A DNA stretch of 64,000 nucleotides from Artocarpus heterophyllus (Eukaryota > Streptophyta > Magnoliopsida > Rosales > Moraceae), in assembly GCA_025403435.1 (NCBI GenBank), contig CM046351.1, positions 2,551,493 through 2,615,492 on the forward strand, in the 5' to 3' direction. Below are positions 53,583-64,000 of the stretch, in pieces. The stretch's first letter is position 1. Each line of letters opens with the position of its first letter. The position numbers and the translations under genes were made by a program. The notes below the pieces were generated by a model, which made no database searches, was not told the origin of the DNA, and saw only the letters and a list, made by a program, of their open reading frames with translations.

Positions 53583-56500
53583 ATGGCACCTAGACGTCGT
53601 TCGACAGCTGACGCCGAGTTCGGAAATGATGAGGGCCTGATGAGGTCTATGATTGCGGCTTTCCGGCAGATGGCAGCCAGGACTAGACCGGAAGACTCCA
53701 GTGTTGGTAGTCGGCATGCTTTCTTTAAGGAATTTCGGCGGGCGTCTATTCCGACTTTTGATGGCAATGGGGATCCGCAGTTAGCAGAGTATTGGTTGGA
53801 TTCGATCTTGAAGCATCTAGATACTCTTGGTGTGCCTGAGGAGTATCGTGTGGAGTTTGCGGCGTATAAGCTCGAGGGTGGCGCTAACACCTGGTGGAGA
53901 CAAACTAAGCGTCTGGAGCGCGGTGGCGATATCGGTTGGGACAAGTTCGAGGATCTGTTCTATGATCGGTATTTTCCGCAGGGATATAGAGATCAGAAGG
54001 CAGCTGAGTTTTATAGATTGCAGCAGGGTGATATGTCAGTTCGGGAGTATGAGGCGAAGTTTAGCGAGTTGGCCAGGTTTGCTCCATCAGCTGTGGCATC
54101 GGAGCGCGAGAAATGCATCAAGTTTCAGGAAGGACTCAAGGCTCCTATTCGGCGGCAGTTGGTTGCTCTACGGCTTAGGAGTTTCGGAGAGCTTGTGTCG
54201 TCGGCGATCTCCGTGGAGAATGATTACGTGCAGTATTGTGAGGACCGAGCCAAGGCTTCAGGAGGACCGCAGAGGAGTGGCAGGAAGAGCACCAGTAGTC
54301 GTCCAGCTCCAGGGAAAGGCAAGCAAGGCGGTGTGACCAGTGGCAGCAGCAGTTCGTCTGGCAGCGGGCGCAGCAACCCCTACAGCTTTCATTGTCATTT
54401 CTGTCAGCAGCCCGGACACATCAAGAGGAATTGCCCGATCAGGAGTGCTCGTCTTGGATCGCAGACCGGGGAGGATGCCAGTCGTTCATCTCAGCCTCAG
54501 CCTCAGACCCTACCTCCGCCTCCGCAGTACCCGCAGTTGCAGTATCCGCAGTTTTCTCCTCAGCAATTCTCATATCCGGCACGAGGACAGCAGCCGCAGT
54601 ATTTCCAGCGCAGTGTTCCTCAGTATAGAGCTCCGAGTACAGGTAGTGTGCAGTCATCTCCATCTCAGCAGCATCGGCCGAGTAATCCAGGACCCAGTAA
54701 TGTCGGTAGAGGAAAAGGAAAAGCGCCAGTGCAGGTTCATGCAATGGCATCTGGAGGGTCAAATTCTCAGATTGGTAACGCGGTTGTCGATGGTATGGTT
54801 TTGGTTTCTAGATCTCTAGCTCGCGTTTTATTTGATACCGGTGCCTCTCATTCTCTCATTTCGAGTTCTTTTGTACATGCCTTGGGATTAGAAGTAGAAG
54901 AGTTTAAGGAACCCCTAGTTATAACTTCTCCCTTGGGGCGGGTGTGTGTGAATTGTATGTGTAAATCTTGTAAAATAAAGATTGGGGATGAGATTTTGAA
55001 AAGTGATTTGATTGTACTCCCCATGAGTTCCTATGATGTGATTTTAGGGATGGACTGGTTGTCCAGGTATAGTGCAGTTGTGGACTGCCAACTTAGAAAA
55101 GTGACCCTAGTGTCTGATAGGGGGACGGTGATCACTTACCAGGGTGGTGGTGATTGGCTAATGAGTGAGCGTCTCATGAAGTCATGTCTAGGAGGGCGAA
55201 GGAATCTAGATTGTTTTGCTTTTCTTGCCAATCTAGATTGCGAGCCTTATGTTTCGAATAGTAGTGTAGCGATTCCAGTGGTTGGTGAGTTCGAGGATGT
55301 CTTCCCCGACGAGTTATCAGGATTACCACCGCATCGGGAGATTGAGTTTGGTATCGAGTTGTTTCCAGGGACATCACCGATTTCTATGGCACCTTATCGG
55401 ATGGCGCCGGCAGAAATGAAGGAATTAAGGAAGCAACTTCAGGAGCTTGCTGATAAAGGATATATTCGGAATAGCACATCTCCGTGGGGAGCACCAGTTT
55501 TGTTCGCTAAGAAGCACGATGGGACTCTCAGGTTATGTGTGGATTATCGGCAGCTGAATCGTGTTACGGTGAAGAACAAGTATCCCTTGCCTAGGATTGA
55601 TGAGCTATTTGATCAGCTGGGAGGTTCGCGATACTTCTCGAAGATTGATTTGCGGTCAGGTTATCATCAGCTCAGAATCAAAGAAGAGGACATTCCCAAG
55701 ACAGCTTTTAGGACTCGGTATGGGCACTTCGAGTTTCTGGTTATGTCTTTCGGGTTGACGAATGCTCCAGCAGCTTTTATGGATTTGATGAACAGGATAT
55801 TTAGGCCATATCTGGATCAGTTTGTGATCGTGTTCATCGATGATATTCTTGTGTATTCTAAGACATGGGAGGAGCATGAGCAGCATCTTCGGATCGTGCT
55901 TCAGACTTTGCGGGAGCACCAGTTGTATGCTAAGAGGGAAAAGTGTGAGTTCTGGTTGACTGAGGTCAAATTTCTGGGTCATGTCATTTCGGAGCATGGT
56001 ATTTCAGTGGATCCGTCCAAGATTGAAGCTATATTGGAGTGGGAACGACCAAGGAATGTAGCGGAGATTCGCAGCTTCTTAGGTCTTGCTGGATATTACC
56101 GGAAATTTGTAAAGGACTTTTCGAAGATTGCAGCTCCGTTGACGAGGTTGATCAGGAAAAACGTCAGGTTTGAGTGGGATGAAGACTGTGAGTCTGCTTT
56201 TCAGGAATTGAAGAACCGGTTGACTTCAGCTCCAGTGTTGATTATTCCTAGCAGTGACGAGCCGTATGAGGTTTATGCTGATGCTTCAGGGCGCGGACTT
56301 GGATGCGTGTTGATGCAGCATGGACGTGTGGTTGCGTACGGATCGAGACAGCTACGACCTCACGAGCGGAATTATCCTACTCACGATTTAGAGCTTGCAG
56401 CGGTGATCTACGCGCTGAAGATTTGGAGATGTTACTTGTATGGAGCATCGTTTCAGGTCTTCTCCGATCACAAGAGTTTGAGGTATTTGTTCACTCAGAG

Positions 56501-58097
56501 GGATCTCAACTTGAGGCAGCGCAGATGGGTGGAGTACATGGAGGATTATGATTTCGCGTTGCAGTATCATCCCGGAAAAGCTAATGTGGTAGCGGACGCG
56601 CTTAGCAGAAAGTCTTCAGGGATTCTCGCTTGTTTGATTTTTGAGGACTGGAGCAGGGATGCGATAGTGAGTGAGTATCGGCTACAATATCATGAAGACG
56701 GTGATCGAGTTTTGTTGTATCACGTGGAAGCGACTCCAGCTCTTGTTCGGATGGTGAAGCAAGGTCAGTGGCAGGATCAGCATTTGCAGGGGATTTGGTC
56801 GCGGATTCAGAACGGGGAGCAGTTCGAGGAATGGAGCGTGCATGCAGATGGATCGTTGTACTTTCGGGAGTGTCTTGCAGTTCCAGTTATCGCCGAGGTG
56901 ACGAAAGCCGTTCTAGATGAAGCTCATAGGTCTCAGTTTGCTATTCATCCGGGGAGCACCAAGATGTATCGTGATTTGAAGAGGCACTATTGGTGGAGAG
57001 GCATGAAGAAAGATGTTCGCGAGTACGTGGCCAAGTGTTCGACGTGTTTTCAGGTGAAAGCTGAGCACCAGAAGCCTGCAGGTCAGCTTCAGCCGCTTCC
57101 TATTCCAGGTTGGAAATGGGAGCATGTGACGATGGATTTCCTCACAGGTTTGCCGAGGACGGAGCAGCGGCATGATGCAGTTTGGGTTGTGGTCGACAGG
57201 TTGACGAAATCGGCGCATTTCATTCCGTTTAGGTCGACGTGTTCGAGGAAGATTCTCGGGGAGTTGTATATGCAGAACATTGTGAGGTTGCATGGAGTTC
57301 CTTTGTCCATCACCTCTGATCGAGACACCAGGTTTAATGCTAAGTACTGGAGGAGTTTTCAGGAGGCTTTGGGTACGGATTTGAACTTTAGTACGGCGTT
57401 TCATCCTCAGACTGATGGGCAGTCTGAGCGGGTTATTCAGGTTCTCGAGGATATGTTGCGTGCTTGTGCGTTGGACTTCGGCGGGAATTGGAAGCAATAT
57501 TTGCATTTGGCGGAGTTCGCGTACAACAACAGTTATCAGGCGAGTATTGGTATGGCACCATTTGAGGCATTGTATGGGCGACCGTGTCGGTCACCTGTGT
57601 GTTGGGCCGAGCCGGAGGATAGAGTTATTCTTGGGCCAGATGAGATTCGTGACAGCAACGAGAAAGTCGCGGTGATTCGGGATCGGTTGAGAGCAGCTCA
57701 GAGTCGGCAGAAGAGCTACGCGGATAGGAGACGTAGACCTTTAGAATTCGCGGTTGGAGATTTTGTTCTCTTGAGGGTGTCACCTCGTAAGGGAACTATG
57801 CGGTTCGGGGTGAGTGGGAAGCTCGCGCCGAGGTATATCGGGCCGTTCGGGATCACTCAGCGTGTTGGTGTGGTTGCTTATCGGCTTGATCTTCCGCCCG
57901 AACTTTCTCATGTGCACGATGTGTTTCATGTGTCTATGCTTAGGAAGTGTCCACCTGAGCAGGATAAGATAGTTTCGTTTCGCGATGTACAGGTTCAGGA
58001 GGATACGACGTACGAAGAAGTGCCGATTCGGATCATCGACCGGAAAGTGATTAGCTTGCGTCGTCGTGAGATACCGTTGGTAAAGGTCGTGTGGTAG
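53583..58097 (+). CDS. Retrotransposon gag-pol polyprotein
   Basis: The frame gives 1504 residues from the first ATG after the primer site. Gag occupies about 40-260, ending in a C-x2-C-x4-H-x4-C zinc knuckle (C271, C274, H279, C284) and a Gln/Pro-rich linker. The aspartic protease has DTG at 418-420. Reverse transcriptase has the FIDD motif with D753/D754. RNase H begins near D900 (ADAS). Integrase has an HHCC-type zinc region (about 1120-1155) and the catalytic triad D1185, D1246 and E1282 with exact 35-residue spacing. The GPF/Y-like block (YIGPFGI) follows. The frame ends at TAG 58095-58097, inside what should be the chromodomain. In-frame codons continue for 25 more residues (including DEATWELE) to TGA at 58173-58175. 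All catalytic residues are present. Confidence 0.96.
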   Translation: MAPRRRSTADAEFGNDEGLMRSMIAAFRQMAARTRPEDSSVGSRHAFFKEFRRASIPTFDGNGDPQLAEYWLDSILKHLDTLGVPEEYRVEFAAYKLEGGANTWWRQTKRLERGGDIGWDKFEDLFYDRYFPQGYRDQKAAEFYRLQQGDMSVREYEAKFSELARFAPSAVASEREKCIKFQEGLKAPIRRQLVALRLRSFGELVSSAISVENDYVQYCEDRAKASGGPQRSGRKSTSSRPAPGKGKQGGVTSGSSSSSGSGRSNPYSFHCHFCQQPGHIKRNCPIRSARLGSQTGEDASRSSQPQPQTLPPPPQYPQLQYPQFSPQQFSYPARGQQPQYFQRSVPQYRAPSTGSVQSSPSQQHRPSNPGPSNVGRGKGKAPVQVHAMASGGSNSQIGNAVVDGMVLVSRSLARVLFDTGASHSLISSSFVHALGLEVEEFKEPLVITSPLGRVCVNCMCKSCKIKIGDEILKSDLIVLPMSSYDVILGMDWLSRYSAVVDCQLRKVTLVSDRGTVITYQGGGDWLMSERLMKSCLGGRRNLDCFAFLANLDCEPYVSNSSVAIPVVGEFEDVFPDELSGLPPHREIEFGIELFPGTSPISMAPYRMAPAEMKELRKQLQELADKGYIRNSTSPWGAPVLFAKKHDGTLRLCVDYRQLNRVTVKNKYPLPRIDELFDQLGGSRYFSKIDLRSGYHQLRIKEEDIPKTAFRTRYGHFEFLVMSFGLTNAPAAFMDLMNRIFRPYLDQFVIVFIDDILVYSKTWEEHEQHLRIVLQTLREHQLYAKREKCEFWLTEVKFLGHVISEHGISVDPSKIEAILEWERPRNVAEIRSFLGLAGYYRKFVKDFSKIAAPLTRLIRKNVRFEWDEDCESAFQELKNRLTSAPVLIIPSSDEPYEVYADASGRGLGCVLMQHGRVVAYGSRQLRPHERNYPTHDLELAAVIYALKIWRCYLYGASFQVFSDHKSLRYLFTQRDLNLRQRRWVEYMEDYDFALQYHPGKANVVADALSRKSSGILACLIFEDWSRDAIVSEYRLQYHEDGDRVLLYHVEATPALVRMVKQGQWQDQHLQGIWSRIQNGEQFEEWSVHADGSLYFRECLAVPVIAEVTKAVLDEAHRSQFAIHPGSTKMYRDLKRHYWWRGMKKDVREYVAKCSTCFQVKAEHQKPAGQLQPLPIPGWKWEHVTMDFLTGLPRTEQRHDAVWVVVDRLTKSAHFIPFRSTCSRKILGELYMQNIVRLHGVPLSITSDRDTRFNAKYWRSFQEALGTDLNFSTAFHPQTDGQSERVIQVLEDMLRACALDFGGNWKQYLHLAEFAYNNSYQASIGMAPFEALYGRPCRSPVCWAEPEDRVILGPDEIRDSNEKVAVIRDRLRAAQSRQKSYADRRRRPLEFAVGDFVLLRVSPRKGTMRFGVSGKLAPRYIGPFGITQRVGVVAYRLDLPPELSHVHDVFHVSMLRKCPPEQDKIVSFRDVQVQEDTTYEEVPIRIIDRKVISLRRREIPLVKVVW

Positions 58098-58175
58098 CAT
58101 CACGGTGTTGATGAAGCCACTTGGGAATTAGAGTCGGGTATGCGGGAGTCATATCCGCATTTGTTTTGCTTTTGA
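58095..58175 (+). pseudogene. Chromodomain C-terminal remainder after an in-frame TAG
   Basis: The 25 codons after the TAG keep the same frame, include HHGVDEATWELESGM, and end at TGA. This block is the conserved second half of Tekay/Del chromodomains, which target integration by contacting histone marks. The stop removes it from the main product unless it is read through. Confidence 0.8.
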
Positions 58176-58210
58176 GATGAGTTTTAAATTTCGAGGACGA
58201 AATTTCTTTT

Positions 58211-58223
58211 AGGAGTGGAGAGC
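58211..58223 (+). other. Polypurine tract
   Basis: AGGAGTGGAGAGC directly precedes the 3' LTR and is the likely plus-strand DNA primer. Confidence 0.85.
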
Positions 58224-60354
58224 TGTAACGTCCCGAAATTTATTTAACATTAATGTAATGTAAATGATGAATTAGTGTGCCATAATTAAAGTTTTAACTT
58301 TAATTAGATTATTTGGTTGGATTTTTAGTTTTTGGTTGTTTTGTTAAATTGATGTGTTCAAAAGATTCCTTGTTGATTTAAAATGATGTTTTGAGTTTTA
58401 AAACACAACAATTTGTAAAATGTTAAAAATACTCTGTTTTACAAAACCGTGGGCGGCACATGGTTTTCGCACAGTAAAACCGCCCACCGATTTTCTCTAT
58501 TTATTTTCCTTTCCTCTCTCTCTCTCCTCACTCTCACGAGCTCTCTCTCTCTCTCTTCCCTCTCTCTCTCGGCAGCTCACTCTCTCTCAATCTCTTTCAA
58601 AAATTTTTGATTTCCATTCGAATCCAAGCTTCGGAACAGCAAGGAGGAAGCTCGGGGACGTGATTCGGCAACCGAGAACGCGGATTGAAGCTTCGATTCG
58701 AGGTTAGATTCGAAATTTCTAAACTTTTTTCAAAATTTTCGATTTTGTGTGTTTTTGAAATCTAAGTTTGTTTAAGCTTAGAAAACCGTGGATTTGTGTT
58801 AAATGAGCTTAGAACAACTAGAATCTAAACCTAGATTGAAGAAAAACGGATTGGATTCAAGATTTTCATTTTTCTCCTCTTTTTCTCATTTTCGGATTTT
58901 TGAGGATTTCGAGTTCAAATGTTGTTTAAATGATTCCAAACATGTTTTAGAATGTTTTTCTATCAACTATAGTTGTTTTTCATGCCTGGGATTTGAGAAA
59001 AACAGGTTGGAATTCAGATTTGGATTTTGGGGATCGAGAAACCCGTGGCTGGGATTTCTGGATTTTCCCTGTTCGGCAGGCCGGAGTGATGATCGGCAGG
59101 CCGGTGTTCTTCCGATCGGCAGGCCGAATCTGGGGACATGTTCGGCAGGCCGAACTTTGCTTCCGGCAGGCCGAACTGTACAGTTCGGCAGGCCGAAGCA
59201 GGGCGTCCGGCAGGCCGACCGAGGCATGGAAAATTTTGTGATTTTTACCCGTTTTCACTGTTTTGAACCCTGATTTAAATCCCAACCTTATAGGATGATT
59301 TTAATGATACAAATGGCACACTAGGACATCATGAAATGATTTAGTAACATAGGATGTTTCGAACTAGATATTGATTGATTTAGTTGGTATCTAGGATTGT
59401 TCGTGGTTCCGTGGAGCTAACGTATAGCGGACCGGGATTACGGTGTGGGGTACCGGCACGAGTACTGAGGTAGGACTTCTATCCTATTTCTTTGGTAGCC
59501 TGGTTTTGAAATGATTTGGCTTTGAAAAGGATTTCTATCAAAATGTTTTCAACGGTTGTTTGAAAATGATTTTATCGGTTATATTTTTATATACCGTGAC
59601 ATGAAATGAATTTCATAATGAATGTAATTGACAATACTCGGTAATTGGGTTTTGAATGATAATGATAATAAACACATGGGCATGATGCCATATCAGAGAT
59701 CGGGTCGTGATCGACCTTGGGGGCAGGTCCCGAAACCCAGCTGGGCCACTACGGTGGTGATATCATGGTTTGCCTAGGTAAAAGTAAATTGGTGTTTTGA
59801 TTTGACGAGTAGACTGTTCTGTGTCAGAACGGTTCTACTCAATTTATTTATTTATTTATTCAAGTTTCTTCTTGCATAACTCCTGATAATGCTATGTTTC
59901 TTTGCATTAAATTATTTTATAAAACTTAGTCCTACTGAGCCTTTCGCTCACGTTTTACTGTTTTAAATTCCCCCCCCTTCTAGGTGGTTTCCCATTTAGG
60001 TTTGGAGAAGATTCTTCGGACCGAACTCAGGAGCAATAGGAGAATTTATTTATATTCTGTATTATTAATCAAGGCATGTAAGACTTAACTTTATTCGTAC
60101 TTGGACTATAATTGTATTTGTGATATTGTCAGATCCATGTGTGTGCACAAGTTGTGGGTTGTGGAACCCATATTCGCGGTTTTTATTCAAGTATTGTTAT
60201 TTGTTTAATGATTTTAAATTCTTTATCAAATGTGGTGGAAAAATCTCTTTAATTCTTGCTTAATTGGATTTTTAAACCCTTAATTTCAATTAAATTCTCC
60301 TTTAATTAATCTAAATATTCCGCCACGTCACCTCCCGTACTCCGGGGCGTGACA
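58224..60354 (+). repeat. 3' LTR
   Basis: 2131 bases, matching the 5' LTR except A at 60108 for G at 53232, as far as could be read. The dyad array is at 59074-59217. It is followed by TGGTG and then the 5' part of the UGT exon in reverse. Confidence 0.97.
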
Positions 60355-60542
60355 TGGTGAAGCCGCGTGATGCGAGCTTCACGGCTAGATGGACGGCGGG
60401 GATTACGTGACCTTGGAGAGGGTAGGGAAACATGATGGCGTGTGGCTTTGGATAATGGCCGTTGATGATTTCCTGATCCATCTCTAAGCTTGTTCTTCTG
60501 TAGTGTTGTAGATAGGAAAAATCAAGACTATAGCTAGTTGTG

Positions 60543-60552
60543 TATATATATT
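60543..60552 (-). promoter_or_regulatory. Possible TATA box of the UGT gene
   Basis: An ATATATATAC run on the gene strand lies about 65 bases upstream of the UGT start codon at 60481. It is followed by ACAACTAGCTATAG and a short leader. The spacing is short but plausible. Confidence 0.45.
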
Positions 60553-62156
60553 GATACTTCAGGCCTGTGCCACCTATAATTATATAGTACCCTATAGCTT
60601 TTTTCTTTTTTCTTCTTCTTTTTTTTTTTTAAATAGAAATTAGAGACAAATGGCATTATGTTACACTACTTTTGTTTTAATAAAAAGTGAATATCATATT
60701 TAAAATATCTAAAATAAAAATATATTTTCACGTCATTAATTTATCTACCCTTAATGAATACATTTATTTACTTAAAGTAAATATATTATTTACCAGTAAA
60801 TTTGTTGTTTACTTTAAGATAATTAAACGCCTATTATTTAGGTCAAAAAAGTTTCATAAATAATATGATCTATATTAGTTTCCATTTTAATTTTTCGTCC
60901 TTAAAATAGATTAAGTGTTGTCTATACGCCTTTGGCAAAATATTAATAAGAATAATCTAATAAACCCAATAGTATAGTTTACGCACGACATCAATCAAAT
61001 CTTAGATAAATGAAAACGAAGGCTCTAAACAGGACACATTCATTTTACCACAATCAACAGCATATAGTATATTAGTTATTGTGATTTTGGTCTATATATG
61101 GAATTTAGAGTGGAGAGATAATTTATCAATCACTATGTTGCGCTGAAATTAATCTGGTAGTTGGAAACTATAGCCCTATATATATTTTTTTAAACAACAT
61201 TGAGGAATAGAATCTATACATTCATAAATAATAAAAGAAAAATTAAATTGATCACTCTTAAAGATATAAAATGGTAATATACACTTGTGTTTTAGCTATC
61301 TTCTTATAGGTCGTTTCTTTAATTTGAAATTTTTTTCCTTACCAAGTTTAGACATGGGTGCGAGCGCTACTTCTTCCTTTTTTTTTTTTTTTTGCTAGTT
61401 TTATTTGAGTGCTTTTTTTAACTAGTCTTAGCGTTAGTTTAGCATAGTTTTTTATTATGTTTTTAGTCAATAAAAGAAGAGAAACAAAGAAATTCAATAA
61501 GTATTTAGTATCATATTTTTAAACGAATTTAGAGGGGTCAAAATGATATATATAAATTTTTTTAATAAGCAATAAAAATGTTATAATGAAGTTTATAATA
61601 CCTTATAAAAATCTTGATACAAATGTCAAAATTTATTTTAAAAGTGTTTTTTTTTTAGATTTTGTTTTTTGTGCCTTTGACTGGAAACTCCTTTACAAAG
61701 TTAAAACATTTCTAGTAGATTAATCAAACACTTCTAGAAGTAACTTTTGAACCTATAAAGCTAAAAGCAACTTTTGTAAGGCCTTACCAAACAAGCTCTT
61801 TGAGTCCTTCAGATGGTTCCACGGCAATAACCGACTCTGGTAGAAGTCCCCTTCTCATCAGTGTTCTTATGAGAACTCTAGATCCCTCGTTCCATTATTT
61901 TTTTCCTTTTTCCTTTTTTGAAGTATTGGACCACTTCCTATTTTGGATTCTTGATAGGAGCTTAAATGGTCTTTGGGACCGTTTTACAATGCTTTCATAG
62001 CAACTCAGATTAGACTAACCCCAAGAATCCCAAAGAAATCATTTTCATTCGTCTGCACATAGTTTGTGATTTTTTGTAGAGCTAGCACATCTACTTTCTT
62101 CTTTAGCTCCGCCATGAAGTTATAAAAGGATTTCTTTGAGGCTTGTAGATAGAGTC
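60553..62156. other. UGT upstream and intergenic region
   Basis: Mostly AT-rich with T runs (60620-60633 and 61375-61395). Positions 61790-62140 are less AT-rich. The minus strand there reads ASKKSFYNFMAELKKKVDVL and ends FFGILGVSLI before a stop (about 62136-62005), which may be an unrecognised gene remnant. Confidence 0.35.
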
Positions 62157-62342
62157 CAATGTAAATAATTGAGGAGATATTCAAGGAAGGGTGATATGTA
62201 CATATAGTATAATGAAAAGAACACAACACATGACAAGTGGGGCATGATTAATTTATTGAGTTCAGAAAGATCCAAAATGTTGATGTTGGCAGACTTGAAG
62301 TAATGATGTAAAGATATTATTCTGGCGGTGTTGAATAACTAA
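62157..62342 (+). repeat. Third copy of segment D and start of C
   Basis: From CCAATGTAAATAATTGAGG through GAAGGGTGATATGTAC, GTGGGGCATGATTAAT and GAAGTAATGATGTAAAG to a GGTGTTGAATAACTAA end, it matches 48745-48908 and, reversed, 47028-47200. Similarity stops at 62342, where an LTR-like sequence begins. It lies about 1.7 kb beyond the UGT start, whereas the other copies lie beyond its 3' end. Confidence 0.8.
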
Positions 62343-63025
62343 TGTTATGACTCGAATCGGAGTTAGTGACTAAATTAAAAGTATATTTTTAAAATTTAGA
62401 AAGTAAAAAAAAAAAAATTCAAAATTATAGTTGAGCCTATAAAATTATAGAAATAAATCAAGTTTGCTCCGGAGTCTTTAATATTAAATAGAAAAGGTAA
62501 AATACAAAATAGAAAGTTTAAATAAAAATATATAGAATTTAAATGAACGCTTATAGAATAAGTAAAAATACAACTGCACAGCTTTAGTCAAAACAAAAAA
62601 ATTTAAATAACAAATAAAAATAAAGTTTATTAGAAAAAGCAATTATCTATTGGGAGTGTTCATTCTATGTATCTTTTATGCACAAATAGGAAATAAAAAT
62701 ATAAGGAGAGTATACCAGTCGAATTGCGTAGAGTATCGATGACAATCTAAGACATCAAGTAACAACCAATTAACCTGAAAAGAAAAGTGGAGATGAGCAC
62801 ACAGTACCTAGTAGGAAATCCATTACTCGCTTCTCAGTTTTTCTTACTGTTATTATATTATACTATATATAAAATCATTATAAAGTTAATAAACAAATTC
62901 TCGTATCAATATAAAAATTCATTAGGTTCATAGTTTATCAACCAATCAATAACTCACAATTCGTAATCATCACTCCAATTCTTCCACTCATATCCCGAGT
63001 TGTTACTGAAGGAGAGGAAAGAAAG
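62343..63025. mobile_element. Partial LTR-like sequence
   Basis: It begins TGTTATGACTCGAATCGGAG exactly where the D-C repeat breaks off. It contains a GAGCACACAGTACCTAGTAGGA block like the GAGC...CTCAGTAG blocks of the reversed LTRs here. It is cut at 63025 by another LTR-like start. Orientation is probably minus. Confidence 0.45.
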
Positions 63026-64000
63026 TGTAACGCTCCTATATGGGGGTTAACAGTTTTTAATAAAATAAACTAAAAATTAAAAATAAAAGTAAAACCTTAA
63101 AAATAACGTTGCCCGGGACTTAAATGAAAACTCTCAAACCAAGAATAAAATATAAACGATGATTAAACCACAGTATAATGTAGCACCTTAAATTTAATAA
63201 TATAAAACTGTCATCATCATTTCAACCCTCAACGCATTTTAATACAGTCACAGAAAGTAACAATTAATGCTTACATTATCATGAAGAACATTCTTAGCAA
63301 TTGAAGCAGTCCCAACGTAATATAGCTACCTAGCTTCCTCAACTATTTTTCTCGTAGCCATCTCACACTTAGTGAGTCCTGAAAAGATAAAAATATAAGG
63401 GAATGAGCAACAATATGCTCAGTAGAGAAAACCATTACTCACCTTTAGGTTTTTATCATTACCACATTAAAACCTGCATGGTTAGTTAATACTCATCATT
63501 ATCCAGATTATGAGATTTATTATAATCATATTCCGTGGATACCATAGTTAATCATTACCGAGTTTCATACATATACATATATACAAATATTATAGTTTAT
63601 CATTATTCCTAGGTACCTACGTTTAATAGAGTATCACTCAACTCATCGAAACCCAAATGGGCGCGCTTGATCACCCTTTAAACATTCTAAGAGTGTTCCG
63701 GTGAGGGGACACCAAGCCCCGAGTCCTCACCAAATCGATTCTTGTATAGTGTGTTCTGGGACTTTCAACCCAAAGAAGCGTCATCACCTTCCCCCTATTT
63801 TACCTTTTAGGGTATTCATGCCCAAGGACGTAATCGCCGCCCTCTTTATGTCTCACCATTTCTCTATATTCAATCATTTTTAATAGTCAATTTTTCTAAC
63901 CATACTTCTTAATTTATAACATGTGTCAATTCATTATGTTTCTCGCCGTACAATACAAGACGAGTCCATGTCATAGTTTCATATGTGATACTTATATAAT
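63026..64000 (-). mobile_element. Partial LTR, runs off the window
   Basis: It begins TGTAACGCTCCTATATGGGG, an LTR end resembling GTTACA when reversed. It includes a reversed GAGCAACAATATGCTCAGTAG block (63405-63425) and a GC-richer stretch (63650-63840) comparable in place to the GGTCCCGAAACCCAG region of the intact LTR. The far end and target duplication are outside the window. Confidence 0.45.

Larger units (their letters stand above)
51348..60354 (+). mobile_element. Intact Ty3/gypsy retrotransposon (Tekay/Del-type chromovirus)
   Basis: The 9007-bp element has 2131-bp LTRs at both ends (51348-53478 and 58224-60354), each TG...CA, and a 5-bp duplication TGGTG. A primer site complementary to initiator tRNA-Met is at 53482-53493, a single gag-pol frame at 53583-58097 and a purine-rich tract at 58211-58223. 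Domain order gag, protease, RT, RNase H, integrase is Ty3/gypsy. The C-terminal EATWE-type block and the CGAGGACGAAATTTCTTTTAG-like lead-in to the 3' LTR fit the Tekay/Del clade. It lies opposite to the UGT it interrupts. Confidence 0.97.
49419..60481 (-). pseudogene. UGT86A-type UDP-glycosyltransferase, split by a retrotransposon
   Basis: Two exons are inferred on the minus strand. Exon 1 runs 60481-60355 and resumes at 51342-50902; exon 2 is 50365-49419, with a GT/AG intron between 50902 and 50365. Without the 9-kb insertion they form one 504-residue frame. Family-1 plant UGTs transfer sugar from UDP-sugars to small molecules in the cytosol. The N-terminal block PYPLQGHVIPAVHLA carries the catalytic histidine (H25). 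The 44-residue PSPG sugar-donor box lies at 364-407, beginning WCCQ and ending LLTDQ. Length and the early VEAIEPKDL block resemble the UGT86A group (about 490 residues); acceptor unknown. No other break was seen. The insertion at codon 43 separates the catalytic histidine from the rest, so this allele should be null. Confidence 0.9.

Noticed and set aside
53435..58103. Many reverse-strand and frame-shifted open frames under gag-pol
   Set aside because: These are shadows of the GC-richer gag-pol frame.

Overview
This window is nuclear DNA from a flowering plant, probably a eudicot. It is AT-rich and mostly intergenic, with long AT microsatellites. It holds intron-containing genes of plant-typical families and several layers of LTR retrotransposons, MULEs and small inverted-repeat elements. 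The species cannot be fixed from the sequence alone.

Four host genes can be supported. A small single-exon gene at 3881-4300 (+) encodes a protein that weakly resembles plant B3 domains. A 69-residue DVL/ROTUNDIFOLIA-like peptide gene lies at 12708-12917 (+), behind a clear TATA box. A complete nine-exon CDC48/p97 AAA-ATPase gene occupies 24172-28664 (-), predicted at 804 residues. A family-1 UDP-glycosyltransferase of the UGT86A type runs from 60481 down to 49419 (-). Its first exon is split at codon 43 by an intact Ty3/gypsy element.

The dominant structure is that retrotransposon, at 51348-60354. It has 2131-bp LTRs with only one difference noticed between them, a 5-bp target duplication TGGTG, an initiator-Met tRNA primer site, one 1504-codon gag-pol frame and a purine-rich tract. 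A TAG stop falls inside what should be the chromodomain. The element reads opposite to the UGT and appears to be a very recent knockout of an otherwise intact gene.

Older repeats fill the rest. A Ty1-copia remnant lies at the left edge (1-905). Two PIF/Harbinger-like elements with TTA duplications are at 1226-2454 and 8041-8934. MULE-type elements with 9-bp duplications are at 20596-21102, 44011-45307 (carrying a DnaJ gene fragment) and 45488-46677. Solo LTRs lie at 30528-33558 and 39811-41966, the latter nested in an older reversed LTR at 39399-43379. Partial LTRs lie at the right edge.

Between 45488 and 49205, a MULE, its flank and UGT-adjacent sequence have been duplicated in inverted orientation to form a large hairpin-like structure. 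A third copy of part of this lies on the other side of the UGT, at 62157-62342. The LTRs share arrays of a dyad motif (CGGCAGGCCG) spaced about 22 bp apart, which looks like a functional signal kept by otherwise diverged elements.
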